Source of the DNA: Bacillota bacterium
GTDB taxonomy: Bacteria; Bacillota_A; Clostridia; Acetivibrionales; DUMB01
Reading direction: 5' to 3'
NCBI GenBank assembly: GCA_023621975.1
Contig: JAMOAC010000509.1
Coordinates: forward strand, 1 to 8,102
DNA: 8,102 bases
Below, one piece after another: positions 1 through 6,180 of this stretch (within the stretch, counting starts at the first letter, position 1; the number at the start of each line of letters is the position of its first letter). A model generated the notes under the pieces. It saw only the letters and a list, made by a program, of their open reading frames with translations, did not search any database and was not told the origin of the DNA. Position numbers and translations under genes: made by a program.

Positions 1-238
1 TTAACTGTTCTGAAAAAGTACCCGTTTCTTCAGCTATTTTATTTACGAGCGCCTCTCTCTCCTTTTCCAGCTTTGTAATATTCGTAACCAGTGAACTCTC
101 AAGTTTTGTAATTTTGTCAAGTTCATCCACTTTCCCGTTTATTATTACATCCGTTTTTTCTTTTGATTTAGCGAGTAAAATATTATAAATTTCAGCCTGC
201 TGTTCAAGCAATTTTACCAAATTGTCAACCTGCTGCAT
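1..238 (-). CDS. flgN: FlgN-type flagellar export chaperone, N-terminal part only (runs off the window)
   Basis: This reading frame is open from an ATG at 238 to the window edge and gives 79 residues with no stop, so the C-terminal part of the protein lies outside. The visible part is almost wholly charged, coiled-coil-like helix, beginning MQQVDNLVKLLEQQAEIYN and continuing through LAKSKEKTD, DELDKITKLES and LEKEREALVNKI. This is the typical look of FlgN, which is usually about 140-160 residues. FlgN is a cytoplasmic chaperone that keeps the hook-filament junction proteins FlgK and FlgL export-competent. The position directly after flgM matches the Bacillus/Clostridium order flgM-flgN-flgK-flgL. 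An in-frame GTG at 250 is an alternative start. The purine-rich AGGAAGGTGG lies only about 3 bases from the GTG but about 15 from the ATG, so the start is not settled. The assignment rests on context plus overall sequence character, because FlgN has few invariant residues. Confidence 0.75.
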   Translation of the reverse strand, partial: MQQVDNLVKLLEQQAEIYNILLAKSKEKTDVIINGKVDELDKITKLESSLVTNITKLEKEREALVNKIAEETGTFSEQL

Positions 239-297
239 CGTTTGAGGCACCCACCTTCCTGCACCGCGTATTTTCGGGTATTTTACACATCAATGAT

Positions 298-585
298 TCA
301 CACTTTCCTGTCAATTATTGACTTGATTATACTCTCTGCTATTTCCCTTCCGCTGACATTGTATTGACCGGTTTCAAATTTCTTTTGAATTTCCAACACT
401 TTGTCTCTGCGGATATCAGGTACATTTTTCAAAGCATTAATTGCCGTCTGGTAGTCTTTTGCCTGACTTGACAACGACACTACGTCTTTCTTCGACGGCA
501 CCGATTTTGAGGAATTTATTCTTTCAACCTTATTGCCTTTTCCGTATATCTCAGAAATTCTGAAAATACCTCCCCAGATCTTCAC
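298..585 (-). CDS. flgM: FlgM, anti-sigma-28 (sigma-D) factor
   Basis: FlgM binds sigma-28 and holds late flagellar genes off until the hook-basal body is complete. The protein is 95 residues from a GTG at 585, close to the usual 85-100. It starts (M)KIWGGIFRISEIYGK, the short N-terminal motif common in clostridial FlgM. A flexible Ser/Lys-rich stretch follows at about residues 20-34. The conserved sigma-binding helices come next: VVSLSSQAKDYQTA (35-48), ALKNVPDIRRDKV (51-63) and FETGQYNVSGREIAESII (70-87). An in-frame GTG at 594 would add three residues, but it is only one base from the Shine-Dalgarno AAGGTGA. The GTG at 585 is 9 bases away and gives the familiar KIWG start, so I prefer it. 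The gene sits between yvyF and flgN as in the Bacillus comF-flg region, and it has its own candidate sigma-D promoter upstream, which fits feedback control. Confidence 0.93.
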   Translation of the reverse strand: MKIWGGIFRISEIYGKGNKVERINSSKSVPSKKDVVSLSSQAKDYQTAINALKNVPDIRRDKVLEIQKKFETGQYNVSGREIAESIIKSIIDRKV

Positions 586-594
586 AAATACCAC

Positions 595-601
595 TCACCT
601 T
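595..601 (-). promoter_or_regulatory. Ribosome binding site that decides the flgM start
   Basis: On the minus strand this reads AAGGTGA and lies 9 bases before the GTG at 585. The alternative upstream GTG at 594 immediately adjoins the site, so it is an unlikely initiator. Confidence 0.6.
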
Positions 602-711
602 CAATCATATTTAACTGATTTCAACAACATATTATCTATTTAAATTTTATCCTTGGTATCTAAAGTAAATAATAATCTTTAGAACTTCACTTTTGTTCAC
701 GTTTGATAATA

Positions 712-738
712 ATATCGGAACCTGACAAAAAAAAATTA
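712..738 (-). promoter_or_regulatory. Candidate sigma-D (sigma-28) promoter for flgM-flgN
   Basis: On the minus strand there is a TAAT box (735-738), a 15-base spacer and TCCGATAT (712-719). The Bacillus sigma-D consensus, from memory, is TAAA, 15 bases, GCCGATAT, so the match is 3 of 4 and 7 of 8 with the exact spacing. The predicted transcription start near 704 would give a leader of about 120 bases before flgM. The -35 box begins just past the yvyF stop codon. A sigma-D promoter at this place is expected biologically, because FlgM commonly controls its own synthesis. The leader between about 602 and 700 is AT-rich and shows nothing else I can support. Confidence 0.6.
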
Positions 739-742
739 ATAT

Positions 743-1192
743 TTATTTATCCTTTTTCTTATCATCTTCCCTGATATCTTCTCTGCTCAGGTACCTTATC
801 CAGCTGGTTCTAGATGTCTCACGGTCACGGGAAATTCTGCTTCTTATTTCCTCTGCAGCAGTTGACAGGTCCCTTGAAAGGGATCGTTCACATTCCGGGC
901 AAAATCTTCCCGACCTGATAGCTTTTCCACATGCCTCACACTCAAGGAATAAGTTTCCTTCGTCACCGACAATCTCAAGGCGCCCTTCCCTCAGGTATCT
1001 TTTTATCTGCTCCACACTTATTTCCAGATCCATCGACACCTGTGAAACGGTAGCCTTTGGGTTCTCATACAGGTACTCCTTGACTCTTTTATAGTCCTGC
1101 TCGTCCTTGTCCCTGCAAGCCGGACAGTATTGAATACCTCCTATGTAGTTAAAAATTCTTCCGCACTTTTTACAGTTTCTGACATCAGGCAT
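743..1192 (-). CDS. yvyF: YvyF-like flagellar operon protein with two zinc ribbons
   Basis: The protein has 149 residues from an ATG at 1192, with a GGGGGG Shine-Dalgarno about 8 bases upstream. An in-frame extension up to 1306 lies inside comFC and is not needed. Two treble-clef or zinc-ribbon-like knuckles flank a helical middle. The first is C7-K-K-C10 with C23-P-A-C26. The second is C85-E-A-C88 with C98-P-E-C101. Between them, about residues 47-73 (ATVSQVSMDLEISVEQIKRYLREG) look like a winged or simple helix-turn-helix. The tail (about 105-149) is highly charged, with many Arg, Glu and Lys. This layout matches the Firmicutes family annotated as TIGR03826/YvyF, which is encoded beside flgM and whose biochemical role I do not know. 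The cysteine clusters and helix-turn-helix suggest a nucleic-acid- or protein-binding regulator, which is inference. It lies 38 bases downstream of comFC and is probably cotranscribed with it. Confidence 0.88.
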   Translation of the reverse strand: MPDVRNCKKCGRIFNYIGGIQYCPACRDKDEQDYKRVKEYLYENPKATVSQVSMDLEISVEQIKRYLREGRLEIVGDEGNLFLECEACGKAIRSGRFCPECERSLSRDLSTAAEEIRSRISRDRETSRTSWIRYLSREDIREDDKKKDK

Positions 1193-1230
1193 TTTGACAA
1201 CCCCCCGTAAAATATTAATGTCAATGGCAA

Positions 1231-1932
1231 TTAATATTTTCTGCCTGTGGCTATAACTGCCGCCACAACCTTCACCGCTCCTGCTTTCTTTAATACCTTG
1301 CTGCATTCATCAATTGTAGCGCCTGTTGTCATTACATCGTCGACAAGCAGTATGCGTTTATTTCTAACAGCGTCCTCGTTGCGCACCTTAAAAGCCCCTC
1401 TTAAATTATCAAGCCTGTCTTTTCTGTCCAATAGGCTCTGGCTGCCTGTATCCCTTATTCTTATAAGCAGGTCTGAGCTCTCTTTCAGCCCCAGTTCCCT
1501 GCTTAACACCTTCGATATCAATTGAGACTGGTTATAACCTCTTTTTCTCTCTCTGTTCCTGTGGAGAGGCACGCTTATTATTAAGTCAAATTCACTTAAC
1601 TTTACCGTTTTCCTTACCCTGTCAGCCAGAATTTTCCCAAAAGTTCTGTAATAAGATGACCTGTTATAAAATTTATATCGGATAATTGAACTTTTTACAA
1701 TACTGTTATATTGGCATACGCATATAACACCGTCATACCAGTTTTTTTGCGACCATAATTTTCTTGATTTTATTTCCATTTCATCAATGAACGATATTTT
1801 GCTGAGGCAATCCGCACATATTTCAACATCAACATCAATGTCCAAAACTTTCCCGCAAAATATGCACCTTGGCGGAAACAAAATCCTTGCGGCATAATTC
1901 AGCACTGTGTCCAGAAACCTTCTGATTGCCAT
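1231..1932 (-). CDS. comFC: ComF family protein (ComFC), phosphoribosyltransferase-like
   Basis: The protein is 233 residues, typical of ComFC/GntX-type proteins, which support uptake or handling of transforming DNA in competent bacteria; the exact activity is unclear. The N-terminus carries a four-cysteine zinc finger, PRC23IFC26 with IC39ADC42. The C-terminal half is a type I phosphoribosyltransferase fold. It includes the family block SVPLHRNRERKRGYNQSQL (about 120-138), the R-D-T-x-S-Q-x-x-L and R-L-x-N-L-R-G-A-F segments (about 160-181), and the PRPP-binding loop ILLVDDVMTTGAT (about 194-206) with its paired aspartates. All key positions appear intact. The start could be the ATG at 1932 or the GTG one codon earlier at 1935. 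No good Shine-Dalgarno is visible for either. The recD2 stop codon lies only 6-9 bases upstream, so translation is probably coupled to recD2. No comFA helicase gene is adjacent, unlike Bacillus. Confidence 0.92.
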   Translation of the reverse strand: MAIRRFLDTVLNYAARILFPPRCIFCGKVLDIDVDVEICADCLSKISFIDEMEIKSRKLWSQKNWYDGVICVCQYNSIVKSSIIRYKFYNRSSYYRTFGKILADRVRKTVKLSEFDLIISVPLHRNRERKRGYNQSQLISKVLSRELGLKESSDLLIRIRDTGSQSLLDRKDRLDNLRGAFKVRNEDAVRNKRILLVDDVMTTGATIDECSKVLKKAGAVKVVAAVIATGRKY

Positions 1933-1941
1933 CACCCGCCA

Positions 1942-4194
1942 TCATGTCCCATCATTCCAAATTCCGTCATGCCAAAGTTCCGCTCCCAGCTTTTGAAGTT
2001 TCTCGGCCAGTCCGGAATACCTGAGGGTCTCCTTGTCGTTGTTCACCATATAAGTTACAACGTCATTATCCCCCACAAGTACCACAAGTTCCTTTGCCCT
2101 TGTTATTGCCGTATAAAGTAAATTTCGGGTCATTAGCATTCTAGGTCCCGGAAAGGCTGGCATTATGACTACAGGGAACTCACTGCCCTGGCTTTTGTGT
2201 ACGGTAACCGCATAAGCCAGCTCCAATTCGTCAAGGATACTGAAATCATATTCAACAATTCTTTCATCTTCAAACAAAACCGTTACCAGCTGTTCTTCCT
2301 CGTCAATGCGCTGGATTATTCCCGTATCGCCGTTAAACACGCCAGTTCCGTCACAGCTCAGGTCACAGGCTTTTATCCACCTCAGGTTGTAATTGTTTTT
2401 TATTTGCATCACGCGGTCCCCTTCACGGAATATACAATCCCTGAACTGTTTTTCGCCCCTGTTTTTTGACGGCGGGTTCAAAGCCTTCTGAAGCTCTTCA
2501 TTCAGGTTTTTAACGCCTGTCACACCTTTTTTCATCGGTGTAAGCACCTGTATATGCTTCATGGGGTCGTACCCGTATGTGTCAGGCAGCCTCTTGCTGC
2601 AAAGTTCCACTATTGTATTAACGATACTTGTGCCGCTGTTTCTCGATATAAAATAAAAATCACCGTTTTTGACATTCATCAGCGGGAGCTCTCCCCTGTT
2701 TATCCTATGGGCATTTAATACAATCATGCTTTCCTGTGCCTGCCTGAATATCTCCGTGAGCTTAACGGTTTTAATTAATCCGCATGCAATTATATCTTTA
2801 AGGACATTCCCTGCGCCGACCGAAGGAAGCTGGTTGACATCCCCCACAAGGATAATCCTCGTCCCGGGTCTTAATGCCTTGAGAAGGTGATTCATCAACA
2901 GTATGTCCATCATTGACATTTCATCTATTATCACAACGTCAGCTTCCAAGGGATTGTCAGCGTTTTTTAGAAATACGAGTTCATCGTCTTCGCCTACATA
3001 TCCTATCTCAAGGAGCCTGTGAATAGTTCTGGCTTCATATCCGGTAGCCTCAGACATTCTCTTTGCTGCCCTTCCTGTTGGAGCCGCAAGTGCGATTCTG
3101 TTTCCATTTTCGCCCAACAGGCGGATGATTGCTTTTATAATGGTTGTTTTCCCAGTACCCGGACCTCCGGTAATTACAAGCACGCCGTTTGTAATTGCCG
3201 CCTTTATGGCTTCCTTTTGCATATCTGCAAAAATTATGCCGTCTTCCTGCTGAATTCTTTCTATCTTTTCATTGAAATCGTCAATATCGTATTTCAGACT
3301 CAAGCTTGCCAGTTCAAGCAGCTTTCTGGAAACATTTACCTCTGCATTGTAGAATGCTGCAAGGTACACCCTTCTGCAGTTTTCACAATTTTCTATGTAT
3401 ACGGCTCTGTCCATTATGAGGCTTATAAGTGCATCATCTATGCTTTCAATATTTATTTCAAGCAACCTTGACGTATAATCCAGCAGCGCTTCATCCGTCA
3501 GGAATGTATGACCGGCGGCGGCTGCCTGTGAAAGCACATATTTAATACCGCTGCGAATCCTGTATTTTGACGTTGGTTCTATCCCCAGATTCTTTGCAAT
3601 TCTGTCAGCCGTCCTGAAACCTATACCGAATATCTCATCAGCGAGCCTGTAAGGGTTGTTTTTTATTTCCTCAATAGTCCTGTCACCGAATATTCTGTAT
3701 ATCTTTACTGCATAGCTGGGACTGACTCCAAACTCCTGGAAAAACATTACAACATTCATCAGTTCTTTTTGTTCATTGAAGGCTTGTCCTATTTTTAAAG
3801 CCTTTTCAAGGCTTATGCCTTTTAACTCGGACAGTTTTTCAGGTTCGAACTGAATTATGTTAATTGCCTTGTCGCCAAACTTTTCTACAATTTTTTTAGC
3901 GGTAGCGGGTCCCACACCCTTTATTATACCGGATGAAAGATACCTCTCGATGGCGTCAACCGTCTGAGGAAGTTTTTTTTCGTAATATTCAACCTTCAAC
4001 TGCTCTCCGTAGTCGGGATGAGTCACCCATTTTCCGGTAACCTTCACTGTCTCGCCTTCATTGATAAAGGGCATGTATCCCACTACAGTTACCAATCTTC
4101 TGTTGCATCTTATATCACAAACAGCGTATCCGTTGGCTTCATTTCTGAAAATAACTTCTTCTATTGTCCCTTCAAGTGTTACTTTTTCATCCAT
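1942..4194 (-). CDS. recD2: RecD2-type SF1B DNA helicase
   Basis: The protein is 750 residues, the usual size of RecD2, a 5'-3' helicase that works without RecBC and helps in replication-fork maintenance and repair. The N-terminal region (1-80) is an OB-like domain beginning VTLEGTIEEVIFRNEANGYAV. Helix-hairpin-helix repeats follow: IKGVGPATAKKIVEKFG (91-107), LSELKGISLEKALKIG (121-136) and IFGIGFRTADRIAK (188-201). The helicase core has motif I GGPGTGKTT (343-351), Ia APTGRAAKRM (371-380), II IIDEMSMMD (422-430), III GDVNQLPSVG (451-460), IV FRQA (483-486), V VTVHKSQGSEF (663-673) and VI LLYTAITRA (692-700). No residue is obviously missing. The ATG at 4194 follows AAAGGA at about 8 bases. 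The gene follows an 81-base gap after the small membrane protein and overlaps no neighbour. Its stop is nearly joined to comFC, so the two likely share an mRNA. Confidence 0.96.
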   Translation of the reverse strand: MDEKVTLEGTIEEVIFRNEANGYAVCDIRCNRRLVTVVGYMPFINEGETVKVTGKWVTHPDYGEQLKVEYYEKKLPQTVDAIERYLSSGIIKGVGPATAKKIVEKFGDKAINIIQFEPEKLSELKGISLEKALKIGQAFNEQKELMNVVMFFQEFGVSPSYAVKIYRIFGDRTIEEIKNNPYRLADEIFGIGFRTADRIAKNLGIEPTSKYRIRSGIKYVLSQAAAAGHTFLTDEALLDYTSRLLEINIESIDDALISLIMDRAVYIENCENCRRVYLAAFYNAEVNVSRKLLELASLSLKYDIDDFNEKIERIQQEDGIIFADMQKEAIKAAITNGVLVITGGPGTGKTTIIKAIIRLLGENGNRIALAAPTGRAAKRMSEATGYEARTIHRLLEIGYVGEDDELVFLKNADNPLEADVVIIDEMSMMDILLMNHLLKALRPGTRIILVGDVNQLPSVGAGNVLKDIIACGLIKTVKLTEIFRQAQESMIVLNAHRINRGELPLMNVKNGDFYFISRNSGTSIVNTIVELCSKRLPDTYGYDPMKHIQVLTPMKKGVTGVKNLNEELQKALNPPSKNRGEKQFRDCIFREGDRVMQIKNNYNLRWIKACDLSCDGTGVFNGDTGIIQRIDEEEQLVTVLFEDERIVEYDFSILDELELAYAVTVHKSQGSEFPVVIMPAFPGPRMLMTRNLLYTAITRAKELVVLVGDNDVVTYMVNNDKETLRYSGLAEKLQKLGAELWHDGIWNDGT

Positions 4195-4243
4195 GGCTCA
4201 TTTCCTTTAAAAATATTTATAAAAGTGTTATAGCATTAAAATC

Positions 4244-4249
4244 AGTATA
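4244..4249 (-). promoter_or_regulatory. Possible -10 box of a recD2 promoter
   Basis: On the minus strand the hexamer TATACT differs from TATAAT at one base. Transcription starting about 7 bases further on would give a leader of roughly 40 bases to the recD2 start. The sequence 17 bases upstream (TGGATT) is a poor -35 box, matching 3 of 6 positions. The surrounding 80 bases are AT-rich, so chance matches are likely. Read-through from the gene at 4276-4623 is the alternative, since I see no terminator between them. Confidence 0.25.
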
Positions 4250-4275
4250 CATTATTTTTACAAAAAAATCCAGTT

Positions 4276-4623
4276 CTAGTCAAAGGTTGCGAACACTTTT
4301 TCCTTTTCGTCATTGTTCAGAACTTCAATACATTCGTAAACGTCTTTCAATTTGTTCAAAATTTCAAGCGTACTGTCCTTCGATCCAACATCTACAACCG
4401 TAATTTTTCCGTCAGTTGAAAATTCCCTTATCGTATCCATTGCCAGGATATTTCTCATTACCCCTTCTATCACTTCTTCAGAATCCTTTACCATTAGTAC
4501 TACCTTTATTTTACATCTACTGTTCTTTATTCTGGCAGGAATAAGGTTAAATATACTTACGGCAAGACTTAATAATCCGTAAACTGCCAGCACGCATACA
4601 ACAAATTTAAACAAGGTATCCAA
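4276..4623 (-). CDS. Small membrane-anchored protein with a partial glycosyltransferase-2-like domain
   Basis: I do not recognise a named gene. The product is 115 residues. Residues about 4-28 (from LFKFVVCVLAVYG to the Phe-Asn of SIFN) form one hydrophobic membrane segment, followed by a positive stretch (ARIKNSRCKIK), which suggests the N-terminus faces out and the rest is cytoplasmic. Residues 39-103 resemble the first beta-alpha-beta units of a GT-A (family 2) fold: IKVVLMVKDSEEVIEGVMRN, then KITVVDVGSKDSTLEILNKL, then CIEVLNN. The VDVGSKDST segment parallels the VDDGSTDGT nucleotide-sugar motif of these enzymes. The frame then ends, so the catalytic and acceptor half of a normal transferase (over 220 residues) is absent and enzyme activity is doubtful. 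The start is a TTG preceded by AAGGGGG with 8 bases between. A stop lies in frame just upstream and there is no nearby ATG. It may be a dedicated small family or a remnant. Confidence 0.7.
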   Translation of the reverse strand: MDTLFKFVVCVLAVYGLLSLAVSIFNLIPARIKNSRCKIKVVLMVKDSEEVIEGVMRNILAMDTIREFSTDGKITVVDVGSKDSTLEILNKLKDVYECIEVLNNDEKEKVFATFD

Positions 4624-4631
4624 TCCCGATA

Positions 4632-4638
4632 CCCCCTT
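4632..4638 (-). promoter_or_regulatory. Ribosome binding site supporting the TTG start at 4623
   Basis: On the minus strand this reads AAGGGGG, 8 bases before the TTG. It is the main support for a TTG start. The same bases are part of an inverted repeat with 4668-4675, so they could be base-paired in the mRNA. Confidence 0.55.
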
Positions 4639-4675
4639 CCGGTCTTCATACCTTCATTTTATGAAAAACCGGGGG
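4632..4675 (-). promoter_or_regulatory. Potential leader hairpin covering the ribosome binding site
   Basis: In the minus-strand transcript, CCCCGGT-type sequence at 4668-4675 can pair with ACCGG (4639-4643) and, across a two-base AA bulge, with GGG (4634-4636) inside the Shine-Dalgarno. Within the loop TTCAT and ATGAA (4653-4657 and 4661-4665) can form a second small stem. The pairing is GC-rich at its base. Whether it forms or is regulatory is inference only, because the helix is short and I see no ligand-binding core. Confidence 0.3.
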
Positions 4676-4679
4676 AAGT

Positions 4680-4885
4680 TGTGACAGGAGATACTGAAAA
4701 ATGGAAAAAAGTGACGAATTGCGGTTTTATTTCATGGCAAAATGCCAATAATGTGACAGGGGACGGTTCTGTTCATATTATTTATATGATATACATATAT
4801 CTATAATACAGAACCGTCCCCTGTTATTTATCCTGTCACCTTTCTGTCCGCCTGTCAGCTGTGTGACAAAGAACCGTTCCCTGCC
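4680..4885. repeat. Intergenic repeat cluster built from GTGACAGG and GGGGACGGTTCTG words
   Basis: The 289-base gap between metK and the small membrane protein is mostly one repeat-derived block. GTGACAGG occurs at 4681-4688 and 4753-4760, and its complement CCTGTCAC at 4832-4839. The word GAACCGTCCCCTG at 4811-4823 recurs with one change as GAACCGTTCCCTG at 4871-4883, preceded by TGTGACA. A small hairpin TGTCA/TGACA spans 4853-4868, and TGGCA/TGCCA lies at 4735-4747. No reading frame, transposase or T-run terminator is visible. From memory, GGGACGGTTCT-type words recur in intergenic regions of many Firmicutes. I take this as a non-autonomous REP- or MITE-like repeat, unproven from one window. 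Confidence 0.65.
4756..4824. repeat. 17-bp perfect inverted repeat with AT-rich centre
   Basis: The arm at 4756-4772 (ACAGGGGACGGTTCTGT) is the exact reverse complement of 4808-4824. The 35-base centre is almost pure A and T, and holds a nested inverted repeat TATATG/CATATA (4783-4788 and 4794-4799). The helix extends outward only through weak G-T/T-A pairing. It lacks a U-run in either direction, so it is not a normal intrinsic terminator. Even so, a hairpin of this strength between metK and the next gene could attenuate transcription or protect the metK 3' end. Confidence 0.85.
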
Positions 4886-4912
4886 ATACTGTCTGTTACA
4901 CTACCTGCTATA

Positions 4913-6097
4913 CTATACTTGCTTTTTCAGTATTTCAGCCATATCCGTTCTTTCCCATGTGAAGTCGGAATCTGTCCTTCCAAAATGGCCATAAGCCGCA
5001 GTTTTCTTGTATATTGGCCTTCTCAAATCCAGCATCTTAATAATTCCTGCAGGCCTCAGGTCAAAATTATCATTGATCAGTTTTACAATCCTGTCATCTG
5101 GTACGACGCCCGTTCCGAAGGTATCAACCATGATTGAAACAGGACGTGCCACACCTATAGCATATGCAATCTGGACTTCACACTTGCGCGCAAGGCCTGC
5201 TGCAACAATATTTTTCGCAACATAGCGTGCAGCATAAGCCGCAGAACGGTCAACCTTCGTAGGATCTTTCCCTGAAAACGCTCCTCCTCCATGCCTTGCG
5301 TATCCGCCATATGTATCAACTATTATCTTTCTGCCTGTCAGTCCCGAATCCCCATGCGGCCCTCCTATAACAAACCTGCCTGTCGGGTTCACAAATATTT
5401 TAGTATTTTTATCAATCAGGTCCTCTGGTATCACCGGCTTTATTACATGCTCGATTATGTCCCTTCTGATTGTATCATAGCTCACTTCAGGACTATGCTG
5501 TGTTGATATCAGTACTGTTTCAACCCTCCTGGGTATGCCGTCCTCATACTCGATTGTAACCTGCGATTTGCCGTCAGGCCTTATATAATCCAAAATATTG
5601 TTCTTTCTGACGTACGCCAGCCTTTTGGTCAGCTTGTGTGCAAACGAAATGGGCATGGGCATCAGCTCAGGCGTCTCATCACATGCATACCCGAACATCA
5701 TTCCCTGGTCTCCTGCTCCAATGGCCTCAATTTCGTTACAGTTCATTTCACCGTTTCTGGCTTCCAGTGCTTTATTAACGCCCATGGCTATATCGCTGGA
5801 CTGTTCGTCTATTGATGTTATAACAGCGCAGGTTTCACCGTCAAACCCATATTCCCCATTGTTGTATCCGATTTCTTTTATAGTGTTTCTGACTATCTTT
5901 GGTATGTCAACAAAGCAGTTTGCCGAAATTTCTCCCATAACCAAAACCAAGCCTGTAGTGATTGCTGTTTCGCATGCTACCCTGCCCATAGGATCTTTCG
6001 AGATAATGGCATCAAGCACTGCATCGGAAATCTGGTCGCAAATTTTATCCGGATGTCCTTCAGTAACTGATTCAGAAGTAAATAGTTTCTTTACCAT
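4913..6097 (-). CDS. metK: S-adenosylmethionine synthetase (methionine adenosyltransferase)
   Basis: MetK makes S-adenosylmethionine from ATP and methionine in the cytoplasm, supplying methyl groups and polyamine and cofactor synthesis. The protein is 394 residues, full length for the family (about 380-400). It begins [26 protein letters not shown], with the ATP-site HPDK at 15-18. The two family signatures are present: [12 protein letters not shown] (127-138) and [12 protein letters not shown] (270-281). The [21 protein letters not shown] block (245-265) and the C-terminal YGHFGR (369-374) are also intact. The ATG at 6097 follows AAAGGAG by about 11 bases, slightly long. The gene appears monocistronic. 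A SAM-I riboswitch with its terminator lies directly upstream, so expression should fall when SAM is plentiful. Upstream ftsH has no clear terminator, so part of the transcription may come from there. Confidence 0.98.
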   Translation of the reverse strand: MVKKLFTSESVTEGHPDKICDQISDAVLDAIISKDPMGRVACETAITTGLVLVMGEISANCFVDIPKIVRNTIKEIGYNNGEYGFDGETCAVITSIDEQSSDIAMGVNKALEARNGEMNCNEIEAIGAGDQGMMFGYACDETPELMPMPISFAHKLTKRLAYVRKNNILDYIRPDGKSQVTIEYEDGIPRRVETVLISTQHSPEVSYDTIRRDIIEHVIKPVIPEDLIDKNTKIFVNPTGRFVIGGPHGDSGLTGRKIIVDTYGGYARHGGGAFSGKDPTKVDRSAAYAARYVAKNIVAAGLARKCEVQIAYAIGVARPVSIMVDTFGTGVVPDDRIVKLINDNFDLRPAGIIKMLDLRRPIYKKTAAYGHFGRTDSDFTWERTDMAEILKKQV

Positions 6098-6146
6098 GGT
6101 CTTCAGCTCTCCTTTTGTATTTCAATCTTTTCTTTTAACCAGGCGA

Positions 6147-6180
6147 TAAAAAAACCTCTTCATGAAGAGGTTTTTTATCA
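6147..6180 (-). terminator. Intrinsic terminator of the metK SAM riboswitch
   Basis: On the minus strand the stem CCTCTT-CATG-AAGAGG (6155-6170) is followed by seven T (6148-6154), a textbook Rho-independent terminator. The A-run before the stem and the T-run after it can extend the pairing to a near-perfect palindrome ending in GAT/ATC. The left base of that longer stem shares bases with the 3' strand of riboswitch helix P1 (6175-6180). A rival antiterminator is visible: GATGAGG (6183-6189) can pair with CCTCTTC at the start of the terminator, with one mismatch. Confidence 0.93.

Noticed and set aside
721..745. Nine-T run on the minus strand right after yvyF as a terminator
   Set aside because: The preceding bases are only A/T and form no stable stem. 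The run fits better as the spacer of the candidate sigma-D promoter.
1193..1306. In-frame N-terminal extension of yvyF into comFC
   Set aside because: The extra 38 residues overlap the conserved end of comFC and look unlike a protein family. The ATG at 1192 has a proper Shine-Dalgarno and begins at the first conserved block.
4253..4275. Seven-T run on the minus strand just after the small membrane protein gene
   Set aside because: There is no GC-rich stem directly before the run, so it does not qualify as an intrinsic terminator.
4735..4747. TGGCA-AAA-TGCCA palindrome as a metK terminator
   Set aside because: The five-pair stem is weak and no T-run follows on the minus strand.
5598..6149. 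A 183-codon open frame on the plus strand opposite metK
   Set aside because: It is antisense to the highly conserved N-terminal half of metK, has no family resemblance, and has no promoter or ribosome binding site that stands out.
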